Assembly: GCA_020055645.1 (NCBI GenBank)
Contig: CM034548.1
Span: forward strand, 37,750,296 to 37,814,295
Direction of reading: 5' to 3'
From: Tomocerus qinae
Lineage: Eukaryota; Arthropoda; Collembola; Entomobryomorpha; Tomoceridae
Length of the DNA: 64,000 nucleotides
A program made the position numbers and the translations under genes. Shown one piece after another: positions 13,301 through 25,952 of this stretch (positions within the stretch are counted from its first letter, which is position 1; each line of letters begins with the position of its first letter). The notes under the pieces are model-generated. The model ran no database searches. It saw only the letters and a list, made by a program, of their open reading frames with translations, and was not told the origin of the DNA.

Positions 13301-16300
13301 TTTTCTTTCAGCAAATGAGTTTTTTGTGTTAGTAATTTGAATGCTAATGACTTTAATTAAACGAGATTGACAAAAGGGTGAGAATGTCGTTCTGAAAATC
13401 CTTTATGCAACACTAAAAGAAAACAGTTCATTGCCATCATAAATTATAGGTATTTATCTGCTCTAACTTCATTGCATCATTTACGCAGCTATTTTACTTC
13501 ATTGGTTTTTCTTATAAATATTTAATCAACTATAATAGATGCTAGATATTAATATTACCTTTGCATCCAGCACTCTATCATGAATCATTGGGGAAATATG
13601 ATCCATTTCTTCCATCATCTAGTGGGCGTAATGAAAATGTTTATTTAATGAGGACCAGGTGGAAGTATAGCAAATAACACCTTTCAATTAGGTTGCAACT
13701 AGACAATGTCTCAAATCTCAATACTATAGCATAAAAATGAACTAAAATCTATAAAATCTATAAAAATGGATACGTACTTTAAAAATTTTAATTTTATGAA
13801 AGAAATCATTTTGTTTTAAATGGAGGAATTCTTGCGATAATTTAGCCAATGGTGTAAGTTGTCCAAATAGCTGACATCATCTCAATATAAAAATTTCAGC
13901 TAAAGAAGTGGAGGAATGATCTTAGAGCCTTTGATTTGTGTTCCCTTATTCTATGAGATGTGTCACTACTATTATTGATATTTATCTGATGTACTGTATT
14001 ATTGTACTTAATTGATACTTTATTATTATTAAGTGATTAAAGAAGATTAAATCATTATTATTATATTATTATTAACAAAAACTTAATTAAAATGCCCAAT
14101 TATTGTATTGTATGTGATTAACGCACAAAATTAGGATAAAAATCACTGTGAAAGTATTTTTCTGTAGTCTGTAGACAGTTTTCGCTTTTCATGAATCGTC
14201 CCTCTAGGAAAATATGGTATAAATATGGTGTCTAGCATATTATGAACTTTTTGCTTATTTAAAATCTTTTCAATTGTTCTTTTGTAATACAATAGTAATC
14301 AAGTTCATAGAAAGAATATTGGTTTCAATTGTTCATGAATTTATTCAAGTTTGTAATTAATTCCGTTAGTAAACTTACGCCACTTTCTTTGAGTGTAATT
14401 TACAAGGAGCGGATTTTTATTGAAAAGTGAAGATCGTCGACCTTGTAATGAAATCTTTTCAGATTCTCATGTTAGTAGAAAGATGAAGAAGAACTTGAGA
14501 TTCCTCTACCTTGTGAGTGTACATGTAAAGCATAGTATTTGCATTCATGAATGATTTGGTCTGCTAATTTGCAAGGACTTACTTATCTGTAGTTTTCCAG
14601 TTGTAACATTTCTGATTTTTCACATAGTCAGCTGGACGAATGAGAATATTCTGAGAAATCCTTCTCTGCGGTCAAAAGAAATTCCTTTAAAGTTTGCTCA
14701 TCATGAGAAACACAAACCCATTCTTATTTATTTAATAATTAGCTCTAATTGAAATAACTGGAAAAGGTTTCTGCCGTTTCTTGTTTTATTAGGAAGTGTT
14801 TCATGGAAATGGTCGCATCCGCATTACGTCAAAGCATGAGGATGGCATTTCTAGTCTGTTAGATATTAATAACCTTGTAATTCATGTCAAGACAATAGTG
14901 ATCATGTCTAGTCTATTCTAATTCTAAGTATTTACTTTAAGTAGAAATAGTTTTTGAATATGTAGGCCCTAGTTCTAAAGTATGGGTAAGGATGGTTACT
15001 GAAACAAGGAAACTAAATTAGCAAGGCTGGATAAGGTACTGCTGCAAACTCAAACTAATTAGTTATTGCCTACGGGTTGACTCCATGCTTTGTCTCTATT
15101 TTGCTAATGAACGAAATACGAGCTAACGCTATTTAAAGCAATGTTGTTTGTGGTGAAAACAAGCTTTTCTGGATAGGTAACTGATTTTGAGTTACTCATT
15201 CTTTGCTAAAGGCCTGGGGTAACTGGATACATTTACTTACTTACATTGCGTCTACCTACACAACGGACGGACGCGATACACTTATATTATTATTATCTAC
15301 ATTTTAGTATTAGGTAAATACAGAGTATCCAAATGTAAACATTATTCCATTGAAAGTTGCTCTGCTATAATTGCCGAATAGAGAAAACCAAGCTTTCTCC
15401 ATTCGTGAAAAAATTAATGGAGACCATCATTAAGCAATTTTAAGCATTTAGTCTTATTATAGCAAGATGCACCAATTAAGGATGCATGATCCATGTGATA
15501 CTTTTACTCCACTAACAATCACTATTATTATAAAATTCCAATGTACTTATTCCCACCGTTTTCAGCTCCGACCACCAAGCATGGAGGTTTCCCTTCTACG
15601 TTTATTCTGATTTTCTTACTGCGTCTTTGTTATTCAGTTCAGACAAAACATATACAAAGTGCACTGTACTCTTAATAGAAACTCAGAAAGTAAATACCCT
15701 AAAAGTAGAACGCAAAAGAAAAGGGAAAGAATTTTTGAAGAAACTGACGTGAGGTTGTCTTATTTTACTTCCGCGGCAGATCATTTTTCCTTAATTTCTA
15801 AGCAATATGAGTTAATCAGTACCTGAACTGTGTACAATGAAAAATATCTATTTTAAAGGTAAAAAACATCTTACGGATTTTAAGGCTCAGATTTTATATT
15901 TAAAGTAAAACTAAATGGGAATGTTTTAGAGTCTCGAATCTCGATTATGAATGCGCTTACAGTAGGTATTTTGTTTTCTAATGATCGTCACAAGTTCCAG
16001 GCCAGGTCGGATCGAGGTCATGTCATCCGATCTGAATACATAAAAATGCAATTGCTCTGCAGCTTTTTCTATTCCACTAGTAAACTGATAATCGACAGAC
16101 AGAAGCCCAGCGACAACGCACATTGTGTTAGCATTAAGTTTCGCCTGTTAATTAAGAAGAATTGTTTTTATAATATTATAAAGATTCTTTTTACTGAATA
16201 ATTTTCATTCAAGCATATAGAGAAAATATGGGTCGAGAGTTGTATTGTTTGTTGGTATATGAAAGCGGTAGTTTTCCCACGGATAGAGGTTACAAGTAGA

Positions 16301-19300
16301 AATGAGTGGAATTGAAGAAACTCTAAAGGTGAAAGGTGTTTATCGTCCAGCAAAAAAGTGCAGTCAGAAATGACGAAGTTCAATTTTATGATTAGCCATG
16401 GGATTTTGGGACATTGAAGTGAAGGACCTTCAAGAGCACAATTACGAGATTGCTGTAAGTAATTAAAGTGTCCCTGATAAAAAAGCTTTATACCGACCTA
16501 TATAATCTTATGGATGTTACAATGCTGGTATAGAAAAGGCAAAAGGACAAATACTACGATGTTGAATATAATGTGTATTTGTCTTCAACTGGATGAAAAG
16601 TGCAATGGATGGTTTGTAACAATATGGTCATGTCACGGATTGGATTTGAAATCCAAAACGTCCTTGTATGGCTGCGTCAAATAAAAAATGAGCTTCAAAT
16701 ATCCCATGCCGTTATTTTAGATTGACAATCAAGATGCTTTTCTTGTTTTTTTTATAAAGTGTTCATTTTTATTTGATACAGGTGTAAGTAATTAATCTTA
16801 TCGTCAAATGTGGTTAAAATCGTAAGAATGTGTCATTTATATTGTTTTAAGGGACGTATTATGTGTTGATCCGCTAGATTCATTTGTGTGAGTATTCTTA
16901 CATTGTTACTAGGGGTAATATGCAAACGGGCTCGTTTTCCGTTCAGCTTTACTATTTCAGCAGAGTTGGTTGATCGTTATCGTTATTAAAGTATGATATA
17001 GCATATTAAGAGCCGTTGTCCAATTAGTGAAGTAGATGTTTAATAAAGTTTCAATTTGGGCAAAGTTATCCTTTTCAAGCATGTATCGCATATGGGCAAA
17101 ACAAATTTGCATTCTAGGAAACAAAGTAACCAATATTTTAGTACGTTGAATCTTCAAAACACACGTATCAACTTTATTACGACGCCAATTTCTGAACCTG
17201 GCAAAATATATAGCAAATTGATGGCAGGTATAAAGTTGCAAATGAAAATATTATATTTTGGCATTGAATTGAAGATTTCCCTAATGCAAAAATTAATCTT
17301 ACAGCAATTTATTACGTAATGGTACTAGTGATGAATTGCGGATAAGAATAAAATTGAATTGGCCTCGAAGTATAGCACGAAAGGCAATTACGATGATAAA
17401 TATTAAAGTACTTAGTATAGCTTCTATTTCTTCTCTTGATACGATCTGACCTCTTTTGATTAAAAAGAATTAGCATAGCTCACCGATGGGATTAAAACCC
17501 AATGTACAATAGTTAACCTGAAATTGTCTAAAATTGGGCTTCTACTTTTTATTATGTAAACGTAGAGTGAAATATTACGTAAAATGATGACAATGAGAAA
17601 TTGTCATGCTATAAATTGTAAATAGTCTCTTAACAATGTAATAGTATGAAAGGTAATGAAATTGTATTGCGTACATTTTTACGTGCAAGCCAAAATGCAT
17701 TTTTAAGTTTACCCATTTATTTAAATTGATACCAACAGTTGTATCAACCTGCATGATGTGGTTATAGTTAATATGTAAAAACAATTCTGCACTTCTTCTA
17801 TGTGTAACCAATATCCAGATGTTTCGAATGTAGTAAACTTGTTCCATATATAAAGTGCTTACAAATATGAAAAATTGAAATTCGAAATAAATAAATACAA
17901 TCGTGTCACTTTAACTGGAGCAGAGTGGTTTTACTGCATACATGAATATCATTAATCAAGTATGTCCCACTTTTTATACCATAAGCCGGTCGTGGTGAAC
18001 GCATACACAATACACATGTATACATCTGATAATAATTCAAATAGAGATAGGAAAAAGTTCTGTTTTATGCTTGGAAGTAAAAATAAACAGACCTGGAATG
18101 TGCTTAGCCATTTATTTCCTATGAGAATAAGTGAAATCCAATATTTTAATGCATTGTCAATGTTAGAGGGGAGTACGTACAGAATTTGGTTTAACTTATA
18201 TGCTGCTTGCATGTAATGAAGCAAGTAAAATGCAGTCGGGCTGCGTGACAATATAATTGTATGTGAAAGTGTTATAATCATATAAGGAGGTAGATGATGT
18301 AGCTGTCACTGAGCTTTTAGAAGGACAAGACAGGAACTGCGACGAAGTTGACTTGCAGTTGACTTGACCCACAAAAGAGTTCCCACATTCCATATATCTC
18401 CGTTGGACATTTTTGACATTTCTCGGCTTTTATTAAGGACTCAACTTTACTTTCACTTGTGGAGAAAGATTCGAAAGCAATGCAGATAAACATGAGAGGA
18501 GAGCAAAACCGATCGAATGGGGTTTCGTTCGACATCCTAACCAAATAACAACTTTGGAAAGGGATCGTGGAATTTGGAATTTCACAATTACAAATTGTAT
18601 TTACAAACTACGAAAAATAAAACCTAATGGGTTATTTGCAATTTCCAAAATGTAGAAAAACATTTTAGTTGTCTCCGGTTAAAGATTTGGAGACTCCATA
18701 CCATATGCATTAAAAAATTTTCTTTTTTTTAAACTAAAGAGTTTTAAGTAGAATTTGAGAAAATAATTTGTAATGCCCAGGAAGTAATTTGTAATTTTTA
18801 GTTCAATTATATTTAGATATAATTTTCCATTCCTGTATTTTGTCACAAAGTAGCCATGTACTGGGCTCACTACATGTACACATACATGTACATAACCCAC
18901 AACTTTGTAAACTATCTAATGTATGTCACCACAAATGTAGGGATCTAGGTTGTTCGTTCTTTCGCTTGTTCTTCTTATGAACTGCGTATGAGATAAAATC
19001 TTCTATAAATATTTGCTCACTCATGGGCTTACCCCTCCTTCGTTCCAATTGGAATACTTAATAAAATTAGTATTCATTATTCATGGTATGGAAAGTTAAA
19101 TAAATAAATTGACAGTCCTTAATGCCTTTATCGGAATTCACAAACACAAACTTTTAATATGCTGGCATGTAAATAATGCAGACGATGCATTTTGTCTAGC
19201 CACAAACAAGTAATATGTGGAACGGTGAGAACCTTTCAGCACTTAGGTTTTACAAAGAATCTAACTATATATTTTTAATTTATGCGCTGCAACTGCAGTT

Positions 19301-22300
19301 CTTGCTTTCCTTCTCCGATCTCTCTCAATTGAAAATTGGATATATCTTAAACTAATACATGGTTTCAGCTACTGAAAACAATACATCTGTATACTGAAAA
19401 CCTTAAATAATCAGTGCATTTCCACAAGTAATAAATGTTTGTTGCCTGTTTATGTAACTCCATAGATATTTGATTCAGGTATGATAGTTGAATCACAACC
19501 TTATACACTTCCAGATCTATAATTTATTCAACTTGTATATAGAGTTCATAAAAATGTACCAGTCAGGAGAAGTATAAGGTAAAAGTTGGAGAATGCAATA
19601 AAAGTTGTCCGTCTCATTACTTTCTCTTTTTGATGTTGTAGTAACCAAATGTAATGAACCCTGTTGGAATTCAAGGAAAATGCGTCTACTCATCACAATA
19701 ACATTTTTGTTACGAGAAAGACCGTCCTGTTCGTTTTCTGTGCAAAAACATTCAATCAATCTCAATGATTAACCTTAACTTATTTTTACCTTTGTTGAAA
19801 CTACCAACATTTATAGAGATATCATACCTGGAAAAAGAAATTACTGGTAGCCATAGCTAATAGAGTACAGATACATGATACACGCAGATTAAAACAATTT
19901 CATTTATCATCAATAATCATCATGTTATAAGTACATAAATCCATCGAGCATACCATATGAAATTAGTTCATTCCTTTATATCTATCATTATTACATACTA
20001 CAATAAACGTTATGAACGAAATGGATATAATAATTATGTACAGATAAATAATATTTGGAAATAATGTGGATCGTGAATCTAAAAGTAATGTAATTGTATA
20101 CTATGTGAAACCATACCTCAGATATTGGATTTTATGGCATTTAATGATTCTTTATTGGTTGGCTTTATTGTGAGTAAACATTGTTTCAGTTTCAAACGGA
20201 GTATATCTCGGTATTTTAGGAGGAGACAATAGTAAGCAAATGAATTCTTGTGAAATAGGGACAACCAAAAGTTAGAGCATAACAAAGATTTATTATGCTG
20301 CCATTATCCGTCCGCTCTGTTTCCCATGGTCCTTTCCTTGCATCTCTTTTCGCTAGAATTTTGTGTTGACGGAGAAAAGAAGAAAGATAGTCAAGAGAAG
20401 AGCCGAAGGAAAAGAATTGATTGATTCTCCATGGCATGGCTCAGAGAAAAAAGTAGTCATGGTAAGTAAGGATACCTGGATGGGGTATATGTGAAGAAAC
20501 CAACGAAGCCTAAAATTCTTATCAAATCAATCACCTCAATCCCACAAAGATTTATAGATATCAATTGATTGGATAAATAAGATGAATCTGATCTCATTCA
20601 GTTATCCGTTTAATTAGGTGAGTGCAATAACTCAGGTATATTGCAAGTGTTAACCTACATTTAACTAGGAAATAGGCCAAATGCAGACCAGAAAATTGTT
20701 TTTACTCGACCTACAACTTGGAAAGAAGACAATATGCATCTCGCACAGGATGCTACATCCATATAGATAACATCATGTCTCCGTCGTAATGTGCTAGTAC
20801 ATAACAGTACCTACTTAAATAGTACCCGAATCAGTAAATAGGTACATGACATGAAACAAAACCTGCCAGACTGTACAAACAGATCTTCAACACAAAATGC
20901 TATGTACTTTGTAGTCTGTGTACAGTACCTTGTCGCTAAAACCATCGGACGGAGACGGAGATTCTCTGGTACAGAAATTCCAACGGAAGCATTTAGTGCA
21001 GTGTAGACTGGATGAGACTGAGACAGACAATTTTAGTCGAAATGGAAACCTTCAGGCATCTGGCGTAAGAATTTGTTAACAATTGTAATATATAATACCC
21101 GAAATTTACATTGAAACTTCTTCAGTAATAAATTAATTGAACGATATAAATTACTACAGCCATGTACATATAATTACCATTTATTTACTAGTTTATGACA
21201 ATAGTATTTGCTTAAGTTGTGAAACAACGTTTTTTGAAGTCTACTTTATGATGCAGCTTATTCTAAATATCTTAGATGATCATGAACGCAGGGCAGATTA
21301 GCATGAATCTGTGCCAAGAATGCCAATTGCACTAGTATTTGACATAAAATTATTTTAAAATATGACAAATTTTATGAAACTCCTTTTAATATGAGCTGGA
21401 AAAATATTGATGATCAGTTGATTGTTGCACGTACACAAGCTAAGGTATAAGTTAGTATAAGTTTAGTATACCGGTAATGCCTTCTATTTCATAAATGATT
21501 ATCCTTTTTTTTCAACTTTTTCAACTTGCAGTTTGCCACTTGCCCTAATATACGTAACTAGCTGAAATCTAGCATGTACAGTGCTAGAAAAATGTTGAAC
21601 TATGTAATAACTGTTTTGAAACTTAAGGAAGTAGATTCATTTTAGTCGGATTCGGAATTTCAATAACGCCTTTTATATAGAGGATGATGATGCCTAAACA
21701 TTGAAGTCCATTTTTTGTCAACCACTTTCTTAAAATATTTATCTAGTTTTCGGTGTAGAAATAGGTTACTCAACTTATGATGTATAAGGATTATATCTTT
21801 TTGTTTCATACACGTATGAATGGAATGCAGTATGTAATAATTAAAGTTTCTTCAAAGTCTTCTCCATAAGCAAGATTTGCGGAAAGTAGCTAAAATTATA
21901 TACATACCTGTTCAATTCTCTGTATTATATCTGCATACATCACTTCACTATATAATAAACGGCTTCTGTCGATGAATTGTGTTCCGTGTGTATGTTTTAT
22001 GTATGCTTGGTATCCCCAAATTTCACAATTTCTCTCCCATATCCAATACGCATGATTATGTTGAATGCCTACCTTTTGAAATTGAGTTGCCCATGCCGAG
22101 GGACTGCTAGTACTAAATAATTATTAAATGTATCGAGCATGTCGGAATAAATACAAAAAGATGCGTGACATATGTCTGCTCTAAATTAACGAAAATAAAT
22201 TCATTTGGTAAGGTGTAAACGGTAAATTGGGTTTTATAAGCTTATAGTGTATATTTTATTATATCTAATTAATTTCATCTTAAATATCTTACTAACAATT

Positions 22301-22498
22301 CATTAATATAAACGTGATGCATGATAGAATTCATTGTATTGTGGACTACTTAGGCTAGGTAACAGACTTAATCACTAATTGGAGAAATAAACGCTTATTA
22401 TTAATATATACATCAAAAGTCGATTAATTGAAATATTGCCGATGAAAAAAGACGGAAACAACAAAGTGAAAGGATATCAATAAACATACTTACAAAAA
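7327..22498. other. Long AT-rich stretch, mostly featureless
   Basis: No open frame here looks coding on codon pattern or domain content. About 9,130-9,650 is richer in G+C and CpG than its surroundings, with pyrimidine-rich tracts, and could be a promoter or 5' exon of the minus-strand gene at 7.2 kb. About 20,170-20,460 (plus) ends in ATG/GTAAGTAAG, a strong donor, so an untranslated first exon is possible. A two-copy tandem repeat sits at 11,006-11,152. No RNA gene was recognised. Confidence 0.35.
11006..11152. repeat. Two-copy tandem duplication, unit about 73-75 bp
   Basis: Copy one starts AGGTTACCTTACTTAATAAT at 11,006 and copy two starts AGGTTACCTTACCTATCAAT at 11,081. Both run through AATTTGAAATAATGAT, then GGACAGGTAA and CTCCGCACTTGA-like sequence, and end in GAAATC. 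The copies differ by scattered substitutions and a small indel, so the duplication is not very recent. No coding role is visible. Confidence 0.8.
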
Positions 22499-23558
22499 TT
22501 AGTTCTCTTGAGGACCAACCCCACTATTACTGGCGACAGTGTTAACCAGTTCCACCACATTCAAAATGTGGTTAAACAATTCCTCTAAATTCCTAAGCAT
22601 ATCATAAGCCAATACTGGATTATCATCATAACAGGTCCTCAATAAATTAATATGTAGAAGGCCGGGTGCATTCAGATGGACATCTTCAGGGCCCAATGCT
22701 TGGTTGACATCTTCAATGTTGGCATGAAGGAAGGCATGTTGGTGGAGATGTTCAAGTAACATTTGTTCGTCATCGGGCTGAATTTGTTGGTTGTCGGGCT
22801 GAATTTGTTGGTTGTCGGGCTGAATTTGTTCGTTATCGGGCTGAATTTGTTGGTCGTCAGGCTGAATTTGTTGGTCGTCAGGCTGAATTTGTTGGTCATC
22901 GGTTTCAAGCTCCATTTGTTGATTGGCAGGGGAGGCTGTGTCGCTTTTGAAGAAGTTATACCACGATGGAGGGTAACGTGGCTCATAAGAAGGTGCTTTG
23001 CGGATCGCCTTCAGGATATCTCCGTGTCTAGAACTTGGTTTTATTGGAGTGTCACTTCTCAATCTTGTTACGACTCGATTCGGAGAAGCCTATAATATGG
23101 TAAATATATAAATAGGAATGACAATAAATGAAAATGTCTGAATTAAGATGAAAATTCCTACTATGTAAACTGAAAAAATGATCTAATAGAAAGATAAAGT
23201 ATTTTTACCTCAATGAGGGAAGGTTCGTGGTCCAACCAGCGAGTTACCACATTTGCAGTGATCGTTCGGGCATCCAAAAATTTCACCACTCCATTTATCC
23301 AACTGTCACTTCCAGGAGCTCCATATCCCAAAGCTTGGTTTTCAAGAGTCTGCTTTGTGAAGAATTGTATCTTCCGTCTTCGAAGCGCAGACAAATTGGG
23401 ACTGAAGAAATTAATTATTATCACAATTAGTAATTTATTTCTAAAATAGGCTGCAGGCAATCAATGCTCAATAAAAGTTGTAAAATATAAAATAAGACAA
23501 CTTACTTTGATTTCCGAACTCGTTTTCCCTCGCCGATTCTGTTTGATACTGGGCTCAT
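22499..23558 (-). CDS. 278-residue protein with heptapeptide repeat, function unknown
   Basis: The three-exon model on the minus strand is 23,558-23,506, 23,401-23,209 and 23,089-22,499, joined at AAA/GTAAGT, TTCAG/T, GAG/GTAAAA and ATAG/G with phases that fit. The start is ATG at 23,558 and the stop TAA at 22,499. The N-terminus (residues 1-35) is basic with clusters such as GKRVRKS and LRRRK, suggesting nuclear import or nucleic-acid binding. The middle holds WINGVVKFLDARTITANVV. Residues about 146-187 are six copies of D-D/N-Q/E-Q-I-Q-P. The C-terminal third is Leu-rich and probably helical, with no membrane span. I do not recognise the family. The exon is open upstream of the ATG to the acceptor at 23,599, so the N-terminus may extend if the upstream exons are coding. 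Confidence 0.7.
22775..22900. repeat. 21-bp coding tandem repeat
   Basis: About six copies of a 21-bp unit (on the plus strand, AATTTGTTGGTTGTCGGGCTG with variants), all in phase with the minus-strand gene at 22,499-23,558. They encode DDQQIQP-type heptapeptides. Copies differ mainly at third positions and at D/N and Q/E. A unit length divisible by three keeps the frame whatever the copy number, so length polymorphism is likely. Confidence 0.9.
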
Positions 23559-23598
23559 TTTTGTAGTCCAAATAGGTAGCGAAGTTGAAGAAAAATTT

Positions 23599-24239
23599 TC
23601 TGCATACAAAGAATGAAAATCATTTAGTTATTGCAAACCTTGGAAATTGTAACCAACCTTATGAACAATTATTTAGACGACTTACGGTTTTTCTTTTCGC
23701 TGAGGGAATAGGCACTGGAATTGGAAAAAGAACTTTGTTTGGCTTGGAAACAGCTACAGCAGCAACAGAATTGAAGTGTTTTGACAGAGCTCTTTTAGGA
23801 TCGACCGACTCAGAGAGCAGTTTGAGCAAGAATGATCAGAGAATTTCTCTCTTCGAAGAAGGAAACCTCGGTTTGATAACTGGCAACATAAAGAAAAATA
23901 CAGACATATGAACAAAGGAAACACCTTTAAGAAAATAGGGACTACCCTGAATGGTGCAGTTGCACTGAGACAAAGGAGACGTGACCTCATGGCCCCAAGC
24001 ACAAAATGCAAATCAACTGTGCGGGAATTTGCATATCGACCCCAATTGGTATCCACGCTCCAATCGTTTTCTTTGTTCTTCCTTAGCTTCTATGCAAATT
24101 GCCGTCCATTTGAGGTGGAAAGGCAACAGGAATATTCCTGTACAGTCCATTTGCATGTGGTAAATACCTTTACCTTTGTCTTTATTATCTCCGAGAGAAG
24201 GTACCATCCAGTACCCTCTCCATCCTCTGTGGTCGCCAT
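23599..24239 (-). other. Probable upstream exons of the 278-residue protein gene
   Basis: Two further exon-like segments precede the three coding exons. One starts with ATG in good context (AAAGATGGCG) at 24,239 and ends at an AAAG/GTAAAG donor at 24,174. The next runs from an excellent acceptor (TTTATGTTGCCAG) at 23,879 to an ACC/GTAAGT donor at 23,686. The third acceptor is TATGCAG at 23,599. No reading frame passes through all of them into the main frame, so they may be 5' untranslated sequence with a short upstream frame, an alternative short product, or a separate gene. Part of the second segment is open in another frame and reads SVDPKRALSKHFNSVAAV. Confidence 0.4.
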
Positions 24240-24299
24240 CTTTCCTTTGTTTAACATTTATTAGCATGAAAATTTCGATACCTTTTCCAAAAAAGTTGA

Positions 24300-25117
24300 T
24301 GATTTTGAAAAGGTTCAGAGATACACTGGATCATGCATCTGTGTTGGTTAATATTCGAGGTTATTTGATTGATAATTGTTTAATGAAACTCAACTTTATG
24401 AGAAAGCAATCCAGAGAAAATTAGCCGGGTACACTATGCGGCCACACCAAAAGACCAAGGCTCCATCCTTTGGCTTGAGTAATTGGAAATCATATTATAC
24501 TGTCTTCATATTGTCACAAATATTTTCATTTGTCACTTAAATAATTCTTATCTATTACAGAAGATTAAATCTTACATTTCAAATTAAACAAAAAACAACT
24601 CGTCGGGCTAAATTATTATTTTAAATAAGGCTTACTTATTACAGAAGAATTCAAAGTATTGCAAATTGAGTAACAACTCGAAAACAATTTTTACAAATTG
24701 ACTTGTTTATTTGAATAAACGGTTTTGAGTAATTGCTCCTTCAACTATTTGATTATATACGTTATATATAAATACTATATGTTTGATATATCTGATATTA
24801 TTATATTTTTGGTTGACAGTCATGAAATTTTAAGAATTTTATAAGAAAGCATTTATAGTAAATTAGTAGCCAGGTACGCAGTAATAAGAAATTATATATT
24901 CTTTCTTCCATTTTGCTATACAGATTTTTATTATCATATTCCATAATGATTTATCTATTACAGAAGTTTACATCTTCATTTCAAATGGAATGAGTTGTTG
25001 AAATTACAAATTGACTTAAGTCTACTGGAAAGTGAAACTGGGAGTAGGTCTGTATCGTGAATTAAAAAGTTGTCATGATAAATGATAATTTCATTTTAAG
25101 TAGCTGTAATGCAGGAA
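24300..25117. other. Intergenic spacer with three copies of an 11-bp motif
   Basis: AT-rich spacer between two minus-strand genes. The string TATTACAGAAG occurs exactly at 24,553, 24,637 and 24,956. After the first and third copies the following bases are also alike (CATTTCAAAT-type). They look like diverged copies of a longer unit. TATTACAG also resembles a splice acceptor in plus orientation, but no coding exon follows any copy. Confidence 0.5.
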
Positions 25118-25952
25118 TTATCCGATGATTTTCCAATATAGATATTCGAAAAAGCTATTGTCCTCCGAAATGTCCGTAGACTTAATCGTCAACATTTGTT
25201 TCGGTGGTTCTTCGTCAATCATAATATCGGCGCTTTTATTGCCAGTTGCTCCTTTCAAAAACGATCCTTCATCTCCATTTCTTGTTTTAGCACAGTTAGC
25301 ATTTTCAGCCTGCTCAAATGAAGTATTGCCACCATTCTTGTCTTCAACATCCACGCTCAACAAATTCATTGCCGTTTTCTAAAATAAATCGATAAAGTTC
25401 AATTTAAGCCACAAATAATTGACTTTCATTAATTATTGATTCATATTTTATATTTAACAAACATACAGTCTGGGAAATTTCTTGATCATAGACTAATTTT
25501 TGTCCTTCTGAGTTACTGAGGTCAACGTAGGGATTTTGGCATCGGTTATTGGAGGTATCGATTTGTATATGCGAATTCATTATAAACTCGGTGGACTATT
25601 AAATTATAAAATGATATACATTAGATCAACCTCCGATTTTTACCTTCTAACCTCAAGTTGAGGTCCTCAACAATGCAATTTAAATTGTAAATATGGCCCA
25701 AAATTTTGAAGAAAACGGTAATAATTATTATGGAAAGGAATAGTATAATAAGAAGAAATGCCAACTAACCTTAGTTAAACAGTGACTACAGTTGACGCTG
25801 ATTTTCACAGTTCCGTCATTAGATTTGACTGTTGAGTACAAGGCATTAGTTAAATTCAGAGAGATTGAGATGCCATCATTTATGCTTCCAGGCTGACCGT
25901 CTGTAGAGATATGACCCGATGGTTCAATAAATTCTTCTAGTGTCTTTTCCAT
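25118..25952 (-). CDS. 190-residue acidic protein, function unknown
   Basis: The three-exon minus-strand model is 25,952-25,770 (61 codons), 25,595-25,467 (43 codons) and 25,378-25,118 (86 codons plus stop). All junctions are phase 0, with donors AAG/GTTAGT and ACT/GTATGT and acceptors TTTAATAG and ATTTTAG. The start ATG begins MEKTLEEFIEPSGHISTDG, and the end is WKIIG-stop. The protein is hydrophilic and acidic, rich in Asn, Ser, Asp and Glu, with a few Cys (C-S-H-C near residue 55) and no signal peptide or membrane span. I do not recognise a family. The neighbour at 22.5 kb is a similar-sized hydrophilic protein on the same strand, but I see no clear homology between them. The retroelement inserted about 1.2 kb upstream of this start. 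Confidence 0.65.
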
